From: a bacterium
GTDB taxonomy: Bacteria > Bacillota > Bacilli > Lactobacillales > Streptococcaceae
NCBI GenBank assembly: GCA_905221545.1
Contig: CAJNDO010000007.1
Span: 1-64,000 of the forward strand
Direction: 5' to 3'
Length of the DNA stretch: 64,000 bases
This document shows positions 46,048 through 55,726 of the stretch, piece by piece (position 1 is the stretch's first letter; each line of letters starts with the position of its first letter). The translations under genes and the position numbers were made by a program. A model generated the notes under the pieces. The model ran no database searches. It had not been told where the DNA came from and saw only the letters and a list, made by a program, of their open reading frames with translations.

Positions 46048-46899
46048 ATGGACAAACCAGATATCGCAACTGTCATTGATTCACATTTTGAAGAAATGAC
46101 AGACCTTGAGCAAGAAATCGCTCGCTATTTTTTGCAAGCTGAAACCATCCAAGATGACCTTTCCTCCCAGCAGGTCACTCAAAAATTACATATCTCCCAA
46201 GCTGCTTTGACCCGTTTTGCTAAAAAGTGTGGCTTTACTGGCTACCGAGAATTCATTTTCCAATACCAACATCAGGCAGAAAATCAAGCCAACCAAGTCT
46301 CCAAGCACAGTCCACTGACCAAACGAGTCCTCAGAAGCTATAGCAATATGAGAGAACAAACACAGGACTTGATTGACGAAATCCAACTAGAACGAATTGC
46401 CCAATTAATTGAAGATGCTGAGCGTGTCTACTTCTTCGGAACAGGGAGTTCTGGCCTTGTCGCTCGTGAAATGAAATTGCGGTTCATGCGTCTAGGTGTG
46501 GTCTGCGAGGCCTTGACCGACCAAGACGGTTTTGCTTGGACAACCAGCATTATGGATGAAAATTGTCTCGTACTCGGTTTCTCCCTTTCTGGCACAACTC
46601 CTTCTATTTTAGACAGTTTATTAGACGCTAAGGAGATGGGAGCAAAGACTGTACTCTTTTCAAGTGTTCCCAATAAAGATAGCCAGGCCTATACAGAGAC
46701 TGTTCTTGTTGCAACCCATAGCCAGCCTTCCTATATCCAACGAATATCTGCTCAACTTCCAATGCTCTTCTTTATCGATTTGATTTATGCCTACTTTTTG
46801 GAAATCAATCGTGAAAGCAAGGAAAAAATCTTTAATAGCTACTGGGAAAATAAGAAACTAAACGGCTATCGTAGACAAAAACGCGTTAGAAAATCCTAG
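46048..46899 (+). CDS. nanR: RpiR-family regulator of sialic-acid genes
   Basis: A 283-residue regulator: N-terminal HTH (about 1-75, SQQVTQKLHISQAALTRFAKKCGF) and a SIS sugar-phosphate-binding domain (about 125-250, YFFGTGSSGLVA and LGFSLSGTTPSILD). In pneumococcus the gene at this position is NanR, an activator of nan genes responding to N-acetylmannosamine 6-phosphate. It is convergent on nanK and shares a terminator. The shared palindrome upstream of nanA, nanE and the esterase gene is the proposed target. AAAGGAG lies 13 bases before the start. Confidence 0.88.
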   Translation: MDKPDIATVIDSHFEEMTDLEQEIARYFLQAETIQDDLSSQQVTQKLHISQAALTRFAKKCGFTGYREFIFQYQHQAENQANQVSKHSPLTKRVLRSYSNMREQTQDLIDEIQLERIAQLIEDAERVYFFGTGSSGLVAREMKLRFMRLGVVCEALTDQDGFAWTTSIMDENCLVLGFSLSGTTPSILDSLLDAKEMGAKTVLFSSVPNKDSQAYTETVLVATHSQPSYIQRISAQLPMLFFIDLIYAYFLEINRESKEKIFNSYWENKKLNGYRRQKRVRKS

Positions 46900-46922
46900 T
46901 TTGGCTAAGCCAAACTAGGATT
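46892..46922. terminator. Bidirectional terminator containing both stop codons
   Basis: AATCCTAGTTTGGC-TAA-GCCAAACTAGGATT is a perfect palindrome. The TAG stops of nanR (46897-46899) and nanK (46915-46917) lie in its two arms. T-rich sequence follows on each side. Confidence 0.75.
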
Positions 46923-47799
46923 GTTTTGTTTTAAAATGATAATAAGCTCCCAACATCCCTGCTGTATTTTGGTGATGAGCAAATTCTAATCGTGTTTTTT
47001 CTGCTAGGCTTGGCACTAAGGCATCTTTTAAGGCTGTGCGAATCTTCGGTTTGAGGATCGCCTCTTGTCCCATGATACCGCCACCGAGAATGACTACTTC
47101 TGGATTGGCAACGTAGCAAATATTTGCCAGACCTTTTCCAAGGTAGTCTACCATGCGGTCAATACCAGCCATACAGATCTTGTTTCCTTCAGTAGCTTCC
47201 TTGAAAATGCGTCGGCCATTCCACTGTTCAACTGGATCGCCATGGCCTGCTGCTACATACTCCACCAAGGCTGTCGTAGAGGCGAGGTCTTGGAAAGCAC
47301 CATCCTGCATGTGCATATAACCGACTTCACAAGCTGAATTGCTAAATCCATGGAAGACTTTCCCATCCATAATCAAGCAACCACCAATACCTGTTCCAAT
47401 AGTCAAGCAAAGTGTCACACTCGCTCCCTTGCCTGAACCAGATACCGCTTCAGCAAGACCTGCACAGTTGACATCATTTTCAATTTCACAAGGAATATTA
47501 AAGCTAGTCTCGATTTCCTTCTTGAACTGGGTGCCAGCATAGTTAGGGATTTGAGGACCAGCATAGAAAATCTCACCCTTATCAGGATCCACCATCCCCG
47601 CAGAAGAAATAGCAACACCTGCTACTGGGCCTTTTTCTTGATAGCTGGCAACGATATCTTTTGTCTTTTGTAAGATATGGGGACCACCCTTATGCGCCTC
47701 AGTTGGCATTTCATGGGATTCAACAAGTTGGCCTTTTGAGTCGATCAAACCATATTTGATATTGGTTCCACCGATATCAATTGCAACGTAGTGTGTCAT
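46915..47799 (-). CDS. nanK: ROK-family kinase, probably N-acetylmannosamine kinase NanK
   Basis: A 294-residue sugar kinase. Phosphate loop DIGGTNIKYG (about 8-17), ROK core ENDVNCAGLAE (about 107-117) and IGTGIGGC. The usual ROK zinc cluster (GH followed by CxCGxxGC) is not present; the region reads SACEVGYMHMQDG, as in other Firmicute NanK-like proteins. It phosphorylates ManNAc before NanE epimerises it. The gene starts 17 bases after the lyase stop and is read with it. ManNAc specificity rests on its locus. Confidence 0.87.
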   Translation of the reverse strand: MTHYVAIDIGGTNIKYGLIDSKGQLVESHEMPTEAHKGGPHILQKTKDIVASYQEKGPVAGVAISSAGMVDPDKGEIFYAGPQIPNYAGTQFKKEIETSFNIPCEIENDVNCAGLAEAVSGSGKGASVTLCLTIGTGIGGCLIMDGKVFHGFSNSACEVGYMHMQDGAFQDLASTTALVEYVAAGHGDPVEQWNGRRIFKEATEGNKICMAGIDRMVDYLGKGLANICYVANPEVVILGGGIMGQEAILKPKIRTALKDALVPSLAEKTRLEFAHHQNTAGMLGAYYHFKTKQS

Positions 47800-47816
47800 A
47801 AATACCTCCTTATGGA

Positions 47817-48734
47817 TTAGAGGAAGCGCTCCTTGGTTTCACGAATCAATTGAGCAGCTGCTTCTACAACTGGGCGATCTTCTTCGGTTACTGGTGTCAG
47901 TGGAGAACGAACTGATCCGATGTTAAGTCCTTCATTGATCTTCAAGACTTCTTTGATAACACCGTACATATTTCCATGTGCAGCAGTGAGTTTACCAATG
48001 ATAGCGTTGATAGCATACTGCAATTCACGCGCTATTTCCAAGTCTTTATCCGCAATCAACTGATTAAGTTTCAAGAAGAGTTCTGGCATAGCGCCATAAG
48101 TACCACCGATACCAGCTTTAGCACCCATGAGGCGTCCACCTAGGAACTGTTCATCTGGACCATTAAAGACGATATGATCTTCTCCACCAAGACTCACAAA
48201 TGTTTGGATATCTTGAACAGGCATAGAAGAGTTCTTAACACCGATAACACGTGGATTTTTCAACATTTCAGTATAGAGACTTGGAGTCAAAGCAACACCT
48301 GCTAACTGAGGAATGTTGTAGATAACGTAGTCTGTGTTTGGAGCTGCAGAACTGATATCGTTCCAGTATTTAGCAACTGAGTATTCTGGCAGGCGGAAGT
48401 AAATCGGTGGAATCGTTGCAATGGCATCTACACCCAAGCTTTCAGCATGACGAGCAAGTTCCATACTATCCTTTGTATTGTTGCAAGCAACATGAGCAAT
48501 GATGGTCAATTTACCTTTGGCAACTGCCATGACTTCTTCCAAAATCAGCTTACGGTCTTCAACACTTTGGTAGATACATTCACCAGAAGAACCATTGACA
48601 TAGAGACCTTGAACACCTTTATCAATGAAGTATTGAACCAAGGCACGCGTACGCTCTGGACTTACTTCTCCTTGATCATCATAACATGCGTAGAAGGCTG
48701 GAATGACACCTTCGTATTTTTTTAAATCTGACAT
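47817..48734 (-). CDS. nanA: N-acetylneuraminate lyase
   Basis: A 305-residue aldolase splitting sialic acid (Neu5Ac) to ManNAc and pyruvate. The DapA/NAL-superfamily motifs are visible: NGSSGECIYQS (about 46-56), Tyr in YNIPQLAG (about 140-147) and Schiff-base Lys in IGVKNSS (about 166-172). The symbol here means the lyase; in pneumococcus 'nanA' is also used for a sialidase, which this is not. The promoter has a cre site over its -35 and a candidate NanR box 57 bp further upstream. nanK follows. Confidence 0.92.
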   Translation of the reverse strand: MSDLKKYEGVIPAFYACYDDQGEVSPERTRALVQYFIDKGVQGLYVNGSSGECIYQSVEDRKLILEEVMAVAKGKLTIIAHVACNNTKDSMELARHAESLGVDAIATIPPIYFRLPEYSVAKYWNDISSAAPNTDYVIYNIPQLAGVALTPSLYTEMLKNPRVIGVKNSSMPVQDIQTFVSLGGEDHIVFNGPDEQFLGGRLMGAKAGIGGTYGAMPELFLKLNQLIADKDLEIARELQYAINAIIGKLTAAHGNMYGVIKEVLKINEGLNIGSVRSPLTPVTEEDRPVVEAAAQLIRETKERFL

Positions 48735-48794
48735 AGATTTTCTCCTAAGATTTCTTTTTTTCTGCTAGAAGCAGGATTTATTCTTTACGTGTTT

Positions 48795-48823
48795 AGTATA
48801 CACCTTGTGAAAAACGCTTTCAA
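48795..48823 (-). promoter_or_regulatory. Promoter of nanA-nanK with overlapping cre site
   Basis: Minus strand: -35 TTGAAA (48818-48823), 17-bp spacer, -10 TATACT (48795-48800). TGAAAGCGTTTTTCA (48808-48822) matches the catabolite-responsive element consensus and covers the -35 box, so CcpA would repress in glucose. GTGTACACC and GGTGTATAC form an imperfect inverted repeat around it. Confidence 0.8.
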
Positions 48824-48879
48824 CATCTGGTGTACACTTAGATTTTAGTTTCGATATGTATTTTGAAACGTTTAAGGCT

Positions 48880-48893
48880 TGAAAGTAGTTTCA
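48880..48893. promoter_or_regulatory. Candidate NanR box 1 (upstream of nanA)
   Basis: Palindrome TGAAA-GTAG-TTTCA, 57 bp upstream of the cre/-35. Identical to 54398-54411 and close to 55577-55590. Confidence 0.6.
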
Positions 48894-48906
48894 GAAACAA
48901 GCCATC

Positions 48907-49551
48907 CTATTCGTATTTTGCAAAAATTTTCTCCATCAATCCAGTCTGGATAAAGACCAATAGCCCAAATCCAAAAAGCAGGAAGGCTGAACCACCTAAA
49001 AGTAGACTGAAGGCTGACAGATAAAGAACCATCACAATGAGGATAAGAATGGCTAACATGAGGAAGAACCAAGGAAAGTTAAAACTTGCCAAGATCAGCC
49101 CTTTTTGTAACACTTCTTTCCAAGTTAAATCATAGCGCGCAGCGATTGGATAGCTAGCCAGCATCACGATAGTGAGGAAGATAAGAATCCCTAGACAAAT
49201 AGCTTTCACCATTTGGAAAGGCATAGCAGTCTGCCCCCAAAAGATATAGAGGTCTAAAAGACTCAACAAAACAATGCCTAACTCAAGCAGACCTAACTGA
49301 AGACCTAGTTTCAGATTTTGCTTGAAAGCTCTTAGATAGATTTTAAAGACAGGCACTCGTCTGCTCTTCTTAATCTCAAACATGGTCTCGTAGAGGCTAA
49401 TTTTAGCCACTCCAATCGTCACGATGGGCAAACAAGAAACGACAAAAAGAAGATTGGCTGTGACGATATCCAAGACCTTTTCACTAAAACGCATGAGAAA
49501 GTTGTCTGTATCAAATGCTGCCTTGATAAGGCTTACTCCTTTTTGTGCCAT
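48907..49551 (-). CDS. YesL/DUF624-family membrane protein
   Basis: A 214-residue membrane protein with about five helices, DUF624 family (YesL), which commonly accompanies carbohydrate ABC transporters in Firmicutes and may regulate or assemble them; the mechanism is unknown. Typical start MAQKGVSLIKAAFDTDNFLM followed by long hydrophobic segments. I chose ATG 49551 after AGGAGGAGCAAAC, located at the end of yhcH, and the longer frame has no site. It is followed by a 172-bp gap containing the nanA promoter, so it ends one transcription unit. Confidence 0.87.
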   Translation of the reverse strand: MAQKGVSLIKAAFDTDNFLMRFSEKVLDIVTANLLFVVSCLPIVTIGVAKISLYETMFEIKKSRRVPVFKIYLRAFKQNLKLGLQLGLLELGIVLLSLLDLYIFWGQTAMPFQMVKAICLGILIFLTIVMLASYPIAARYDLTWKEVLQKGLILASFNFPWFFLMLAILILIVMVLYLSAFSLLLGGSAFLLFGFGLLVFIQTGLMEKIFAKYE

Positions 49552-49570
49552 GTTTGCTCCTCCTGATTTT

Positions 49571-50023
49571 TTAATCAATCAAAATTTTAAAGAGATATTT
49601 ACGAACCTTCTCTTCCATACCTGCATAGCCATTTGGCTGGTGTGGTTCTCCTGGAAAGAAAATTGCAAAATTGTGATAACCCAACAAGAGTGGGTAATTT
49701 TCATGACAATGAACAAAGCCAATATCACTAGCTTCGTCGAATGCTACTGCTTCATCTTTGATACGTGAACCGTAGCGCGAATATTCATGTCCTTCTACCA
49801 GCAAATGCAAATCTGCATAGTTCTTATGATGCTCAAATTGATCATTTTCAGCTTGATTAAGGACATTTTCCTGCACAACCAGAAAGACCTTGTCCCCGTC
49901 AATTTCATACTTACCTAGTTCGAAAGAATCCTTACGATGTTGGTAGAGATAGTCGATAGCCTTGTCTAAATTGGGATGAATCCCTTTGTAAAAGGCGATG
50001 TTTTTCAAATCGTCAAAAATCAT
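49571..50023 (-). CDS. YhcH/YjgK/YiaL-family cupin protein
   Basis: A 150-residue cytoplasmic protein of the DUF386 (YhcH/EbgC) family with a double-stranded beta-helix. Metal-ligand-like motifs HHKNYADLHLLVEGHEYSR (as the related family pattern H...DLHxxxxG.E) and FFPGEPHQPNG are present. Family members lie in sialic-acid operons across bacteria and may act as anomerases of sugar intermediates; activity here is inferred. The gene lies between the transporter genes and yesL, consistent with the nan pathway. Confidence 0.88.
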   Translation of the reverse strand: MIFDDLKNIAFYKGIHPNLDKAIDYLYQHRKDSFELGKYEIDGDKVFLVVQENVLNQAENDQFEHHKNYADLHLLVEGHEYSRYGSRIKDEAVAFDEASDIGFVHCHENYPLLLGYHNFAIFFPGEPHQPNGYAGMEEKVRKYLFKILID

Positions 50024-50070
50024 ACTCTTTCCTTCGTTTCTGATAGTTAACTAAAATCATTCTTAAGTTG

Positions 50071-50130
50071 ATAAGTGTCTAACAAAACTTCATAAAGTAA
50101 CTGCATACCCTCCATTTTGTAGACACTTAT
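50071..50130. other. Inverted repeat between the transporter and yhcH genes
   Basis: ATAAGTGTCTAACAAAA (50071-50087) pairs with TTTTGTAGACACTTAT (50115-50130), 16 pairs with one bulge and a 27-base loop. A second small hairpin, TATCAAGA/TCTTGATA, lies at 50151-50178. Neither has a strong T-run. This 171-bp gap holds no gene. Confidence 0.6.
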
Positions 50131-50194
50131 AACTCTGTATTTCCATAGCATATCAAGACCACTTCCGCAATCTTGATATACTAGATTACTTTTC

Positions 50195-51034
50195 TTATCC
50201 TTTAACAGCTCCCATAGTGATACCCTGAGTGAAGGATTTTTGGAAGACTAGGAAGACTGTTACGATTGGCACTGCTGCAAGAGCTGCACCTGCCATAATC
50301 AAACCATAGTTGGTTGCCATTTCGGCTTGCATGGTCGCAACCCCGAGTGAGATAGTCAAGTTTTGACGTGAAGTCAACATAACCAACTGCATGAAGTAGT
50401 CGTTCCAAGTATTGATGAAAGTGAAGATTGCAAGGGCTGCAAATCCTGGTTTCACAATTGGGAAGGCTACGCTCCAGAAGGTACGAATCTCACCACAACC
50501 GTCGATTTTAGCTGATTCAAGCAACTCTGTTGGGATGTTTTCGCTGAATTGTTTCATAAGGAAGACACCGAATGGCCATCCAATCAAAGGCAAGATAACT
50601 GCCCAAAGTGTATCATGGATTCCCATGAAGTTGACGATACGTACCAATGGTACAAGGACAACTTGTTTTGGAAGAGCCATAGCAGCGATAAAGATAGCAA
50701 ATAGGATACGTTGACCATAGAAACGTTTTTTAGCCAATACATAACCTGCTAGAGATGAAGTCGCACAGACTAAGAACATGGTTACCAATGAGATAAATAC
50801 TGAGTTCCACATCCATTGCAAGGCAGGGTTTTGCACCATGAGTTGTTGGAAGTTTTCCATGGTTGGCATTTTAGGGAACCACTGAGGAGGAATAACGATT
50901 GTATCAGGTTGTGATTTGAATGCCCCTGTCAAAATCCAGTAGAATGGAAAGATGAACAGCACAGTCAACAAGAGCAAAATGATTGTTGAAATAACAGTAA
51001 AGGCTGTTAATGGTTTTTTTTCTGTAGATTGCAT
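50195..51034 (-). CDS. satC: Sugar ABC transporter permease (SatC-like)
   Basis: A 279-residue permease with six helices of the MalG type. The ATPase-contact EAA loop reads ELLESAKIDGCGEIRTFWSVAFPIVKPG (about 172-198). With the MalF-type permease and lipoprotein upstream it forms a CUT1 importer. In pneumococcus this position holds SatABC, a sialic-acid transporter energised by a shared ATPase such as MsmK; no ATPase gene is present here either. 15 bases separate it from satB. Confidence 0.87.
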   Translation of the reverse strand: MQSTEKKPLTAFTVISTIILLLLTVLFIFPFYWILTGAFKSQPDTIVIPPQWFPKMPTMENFQQLMVQNPALQWMWNSVFISLVTMFLVCATSSLAGYVLAKKRFYGQRILFAIFIAAMALPKQVVLVPLVRIVNFMGIHDTLWAVILPLIGWPFGVFLMKQFSENIPTELLESAKIDGCGEIRTFWSVAFPIVKPGFAALAIFTFINTWNDYFMQLVMLTSRQNLTISLGVATMQAEMATNYGLIMAGAALAAVPIVTVFLVFQKSFTQGITMGAVKG

Positions 51035-51049
51035 AGCTGTCTCCTTTCT

Positions 51050-51946
51050 TTAGTATTCTACGTCGTTTCCAAGTACTTTAAATTGAACAAAGCTTACGAT
51101 TGCAATCATGACTGCCAAGAAGACACCGATTGTGTTGGCATAGCCGTATTCTGTCAATTGGAAGGCTTTTTCGTAAAGGTAGTACATAAGTGTACTTGTT
51201 GAGTAGTTTGGACCACCTGATGTCAAAAGCTGAATCAATGCGAAACATTGGAATGAGTTGATTGTTGTGATGATTGCGATGTAAAGGGTTGTTGGAAGAA
51301 GGCTTGGCCATTTAATCTTCCAGAAAACTTGAAATTCAGTTGCACCGTCGACACGCGCCGCTTCAACTAATGAATTGTCAATATTCCCCATAGCAGCGAT
51401 ATAAAGGATAATCGGCTGACCAACTGAAGTTGTCAAAAGGATAATCATAATCGCCATCAAAGCCCAGTGTTTGTCTCCCAGCCAAGAAATGTTCTGGCTG
51501 ATGATATGACTTGACTTGAGGACAAAGTTTAGAATCCCTGATAGTGGGTCATAGATCCATTTCCAAACAACTGTTACGGCAACACTACCTGTTACAACAG
51601 GAAGGAAGAAGACGAAACGGTAGAAGGATCTGGCAATGGCATTTTGATGATAGGTTTGCGATGCTACAAAGAGCGAGAATAGAACAACAACTGGTACAGA
51701 TCCAATAACCAGGATAACCGTGTTGATCAAAGACTTCATAAAGACAGGGTCTTTAAACATACGGATATAGTTGTTTAAGCCTACAAACTCAAAGTTTGTC
51801 ATAGAGTAATTAAAGAAACTTGTAATGAATCCCATCACCATAGGAGCCAATACAAAGATGACAAAGAAGAACAACACTGGTGCTAGGAAAGCGTAGGAAA
51901 TCACTGTTTCCCGCATACGAATTTTATTGACTTTCACAGTCGGCAC
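51050..51946 (-). CDS. satB: Sugar ABC transporter permease (SatB-like)
   Basis: A 298-residue MalF-type permease with six membrane helices. The EAA loop reads SLVEAARVDGATEFQVFWKIKWP (about 187-208). The N-terminus (MPTVKVNKIRMRETV) is cytoplasmic and basic. It follows satA across 191 bp with a long hairpin, which likely reduces expression of permeases relative to the binding protein. Start preceded by AGAGAGGTGCC, a good site at the end of the gap. Confidence 0.88.
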   Translation of the reverse strand: MPTVKVNKIRMRETVISYAFLAPVLFFFVIFVLAPMVMGFITSFFNYSMTNFEFVGLNNYIRMFKDPVFMKSLINTVILVIGSVPVVVLFSLFVASQTYHQNAIARSFYRFVFFLPVVTGSVAVTVVWKWIYDPLSGILNFVLKSSHIISQNISWLGDKHWALMAIMIILLTTSVGQPIILYIAAMGNIDNSLVEAARVDGATEFQVFWKIKWPSLLPTTLYIAIITTINSFQCFALIQLLTSGGPNYSTSTLMYYLYEKAFQLTEYGYANTIGVFLAVMIAIVSFVQFKVLGNDVEY

Positions 51947-52076
51947 CTCTCTTTCAAATAGAATAATTTTTTGACTTTTTTGAACTGTTTTAAAATCAAA
52001 ATGAAATTTTTTAAGATTCGCTTATGTAAGAACTTCATTTTAATTTCGTGACAGTTCCTTACATTTCAAACAAAAG

Positions 52077-52118
52077 CCTCCCTTTTCTTACATAGACTAT
52101 GCACAGGGAAAAGGGAGG
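52077..52118 (-). terminator. Attenuating hairpin between satA and satB
   Basis: CCTCCCTTTTC and GAAAAGGGAGG form a perfect 11-bp stem with a 20-base loop, followed by CTTTTGTTT on the minus strand, 20 bases after satA. Confidence 0.7.
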
Positions 52119-52137
52119 GATCAATCTGATTTAGTGC

Positions 52138-53535
<1,398 letters not shown>

Positions 53536-53579
53536 TTTTGTTCGACGCATCCACCACTCTCCTCTGTTTTAAGATTGTG

Positions 53580-54278
53580 TTATTTAAGTCCAGCAACAAA
53601 GCGTTCTGTAATCTCTTTTGGTCTAGTAATAGCGCCACCAACAACGATACCTCGCACTCCATATCCCAGGATTTGTTTGGCTTGTTCTGGTGTATGAATT
53701 TTTCCTTCTGCAATGACATCCACGCCTGCATCACAAAGTTTTTTGATTAATTCGAAATCGGGACCATCCACTTTTGGACTGTAAGATGTATATCCTGATA
53801 AGGTTGTTCCGACAAAGTCAATTCCTGCTTCAACAGCTACTAGTCCTTCTTCGAAAGTACTTGTATCAGCCATCAAGAGCTGGTTAGGATATTTTTCCTT
53901 AACCTGACGAATGAACTCTTGAATCTCCAAACCATCGTAGCGTTCACGCTTGGTACAATCCAAAGCAATCACCTCGATGTCAAGTTCTGCCAATTCATCA
54001 ACTTCTTTCATCGTAGCCGTGATGAAGGGTTCTTGCGGTGGATAATCTCGTTTAATTATCCCAATGATTGGAAGGTTTGTGACCTCCTTGATTTCCTTGA
54101 TATCGCGAACACTGTTTGCTCGGATACCGACTGCTCCACCTTGCTCAGCCGCTTTGACCAGCAAGGGAATGACTCCTCCCGTTTCTGTATAAAGCGGTTC
54201 GTGAGGAAGGGCCTGACAAGAAACGATGATTCCATCTTTGATTTGTGCAATCAAGGCTTCTTTAGTAATCTGTGGCAT
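53580..54278 (-). CDS. nanE: N-acetylmannosamine-6-phosphate 2-epimerase
   Basis: A 232-residue TIM-barrel enzyme converting ManNAc-6P to GlcNAc-6P, which then enters amino-sugar metabolism. Catalytic Lys in GIIKRDYP (about 72-79) and Glu in [13 protein letters not shown] (about 178-190) are present. AGGAGG precedes the start. It is first in the satABC-yhcH-yesL unit, behind a cre-overlapped promoter with a candidate NanR box. Complete. Confidence 0.94.
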   Translation of the reverse strand: MPQITKEALIAQIKDGIIVSCQALPHEPLYTETGGVIPLLVKAAEQGGAVGIRANSVRDIKEIKEVTNLPIIGIIKRDYPPQEPFITATMKEVDELAELDIEVIALDCTKRERYDGLEIQEFIRQVKEKYPNQLLMADTSTFEEGLVAVEAGIDFVGTTLSGYTSYSPKVDGPDFELIKKLCDAGVDVIAEGKIHTPEQAKQILGYGVRGIVVGGAITRPKEITERFVAGLK

Positions 54279-54313
54279 CCTCTTTCCTCCTTTTCTTTGT
54301 TCTTATGGGTTCA

Positions 54314-54342
54314 TTATATATTATTTATAAAGCGCTTTCAAT
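54314..54342 (-). promoter_or_regulatory. Promoter of nanE with overlapping cre site
   Basis: Minus strand: -35 TTGAAA (54337-54342), 17-bp spacer, -10 TATAAT (54314-54319). TGAAAGCGCTTTAT (54328-54341) matches the first 12 positions of the cre consensus and covers the -35 box. Same design as the nanA promoter. Confidence 0.8.
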
Positions 54343-54397
54343 ACTTTGTGGTAGAATAGATTTCAGTTTCAAAAGTATTTTATAGAACAGCCGTTTC

Positions 54398-54411
54398 TGA
54401 AAGTAGTTTCA
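54398..54411. promoter_or_regulatory. Candidate NanR box 2 (upstream of nanE)
   Basis: TGAAA-GTAG-TTTCA, identical to box 1 and at about the same distance (56 bp) from the cre/-35. A TAGATTT-AGTTTC-GTATTTT block between box and promoter is also shared with the nanA leader. Confidence 0.6.
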
Positions 54412-54477
54412 GAGAGGTATCTATTTTAAGTCATCTTTTCTAGACTGACAAAGAGAGCTACTCTGCTCTCTCATTCA

Positions 54478-55458
54478 TCACTTCACATATTTAAAAGGAA
54501 TTTCACTACCACAGAGCCAATTGTAGACTTGGTCATTGACAAAAACATTCATGGCTTCGTGAGCATACTCAGGCATGATACGATAGGCCTTATCACAAGT
54601 CAGACGATTATAAATCGCAAACTGGGTAATAGGGTAGCAAACATCGTCGTCCAAGCCCGTAATCATCTTGACCTCACCCTTGATACGATGTGCAAGATTT
54701 TTCACATCGATATAGGCAAGGGTCGCCATGATTTCCTCCTCTGTTTCATGGAATGGATCGTGAAACTTGAAATATCGGAAAAGTTCGTCGTAAGCCTCGC
54801 TGGTATTGCCAATCTCAAGCACTCGTCTAAAATCTGACAAGAAAGGATAGATGGCAACAGTTTTCTCAATTCGAGGATTGAGCGCCGCCGCAACCAGAGC
54901 CAAAGCCCCTCCTTGTGAGGCACCATAGCTGGAAAGTCGCTTCTCATCCACCTGAGGCAGACTAGCAATAATTTCAACCAACTGGTAAATATCCAGATAA
55001 ACATCCTTATAAAAGAGATGCTCCCGACCTTCCACAGCACCACGGATAATATGCCCTTTCACCGTATTTCCTAGAGGAGCACGCAAACCGTCTTGCGAGT
55101 AACCTGACTGGCCCCGCACATCCATGGAGACAACACCGTAACCAGCCACAGTGAAGGCCAGCATGTCGGTCCAATCCCAGCCACGTCCCATATAACCATG
55201 AAAATGGAAGATTATTGGAACTTTCCCCTCACTCTTTGGAAGAACGACGCGTGCATAAACCTTGCCTGCATTGGTTCCTTCAAATGTTAACTCAAAGCAC
55301 TTTACTTGAGGAAGGTGGAAATCTCTTTCCTCCAACTGGTAGACTGGAAGTGTTGAAACTTTTTTCACTTCCTCATCCCAGAAAATATCAAAGTCTTCTG
55401 GCACCTCATCCCGTCCTTTATAAGTCTTGATTTCTTCTAACAAAGCTGGATTTTTCAT
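54478..55458 (-). CDS. Acetyl xylan esterase/cephalosporin-C deacetylase family (CE7)
   Basis: A 326-residue alpha/beta hydrolase of carbohydrate-esterase family 7. Catalytic triad: Ser181 in SYGASQGGALAL, Asp in TGLDDDVCYP (about 269) and His in YAHEAM (about 297), with RGQSGYSQDG (about 115-124) forming the oxyanion loop. These enzymes remove acetyl groups from sugars in the cytoplasm. Placed in the nan regulon with a perfect cre site and a NanR-type box, it could deacetylate O-acetylated sialic acid or related sugars after import; that is inference. AAAGGAG precedes the start. Confidence 0.88.
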   Translation of the reverse strand: MKNPALLEEIKTYKGRDEVPEDFDIFWDEEVKKVSTLPVYQLEERDFHLPQVKCFELTFEGTNAGKVYARVVLPKSEGKVPIIFHFHGYMGRGWDWTDMLAFTVAGYGVVSMDVRGQSGYSQDGLRAPLGNTVKGHIIRGAVEGREHLFYKDVYLDIYQLVEIIASLPQVDEKRLSSYGASQGGALALVAAALNPRIEKTVAIYPFLSDFRRVLEIGNTSEAYDELFRYFKFHDPFHETEEEIMATLAYIDVKNLAHRIKGEVKMITGLDDDVCYPITQFAIYNRLTCDKAYRIMPEYAHEAMNVFVNDQVYNWLCGSEIPFKYVK

Positions 55459-55476
55459 TGCATACTCCTTTTATTT

Positions 55477-55490
55477 TGTAATCGCTATCA
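55477..55490. promoter_or_regulatory. cre site upstream of the esterase gene
   Basis: TGTAATCGCTATCA on the plus strand matches TGWAANCGNTNWCA at every position. A -35/-10 pair on the minus strand, TTGCAT and TACAGT with 17-bp spacing (about 55494-55522), lies just upstream of it. Confidence 0.75.
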
Positions 55491-55576
55491 CAACTGTAGC
55501 ATATCTAGAAAAGCAATGCAAGAAAGAAAGATAAATAGAAAATGAATTTAGATTTTTTACTTTTAATATTGTGGAC

Positions 55577-55590
55577 TGAAAGTAGTTTTA
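55577..55590. promoter_or_regulatory. Candidate NanR box 3 (upstream of the esterase gene)
   Basis: TGAAAGTAGTTTTA, one base from the exact palindrome in boxes 1 and 2. It lies 87 bp upstream of the cre site, farther than in the other two. Confidence 0.5.
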
Positions 55591-55595
55591 AAAAT

Positions 55596-55620
55596 GAAAA
55601 AAGAGCAGTTACGCTCTTCC
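55596..55620 (-). terminator. Terminator of the 20-codon gene
   Basis: AAGAGC and GCTCTT stem around a 6-base loop, followed by TTTTTTC on the minus strand, 13 bases past the stop. Confidence 0.75.
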
Positions 55621-55632
55621 TTCTATTCAATC

Positions 55633-55695
55633 TTATTTTGTTGCTTCTTTCTTTTGGAAAGTGGTTTGGTAATTTACTTTAATCGTTACTGTCAT
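55633..55695 (-). CDS. Very small protein (20 residues), function unknown
   Basis: ATG at 55695, preceded by AACGAGGACTCTCAG, opens a 20-codon frame starting MTVTIKVNYQ and ending QKKEATK, then TAA. The product is a short amphipathic, basic peptide without a signal sequence. I did not find it by similarity. Support comes from context: a good ribosome binding site at the right distance, a TATACT -10 box, three TTAAG-type repeats spaced 11 bp upstream, and a terminator just after the stop. The gene sits alone between recG and the esterase gene. The peptide could be regulatory or be a leader for something downstream. Confidence 0.6.
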   Translation of the reverse strand: MTVTIKVNYQTTFQKKEATK

Positions 55696-55726
55696 CTGAG
55701 AGTCCTCGTTTCTTTTTGATGACTCT

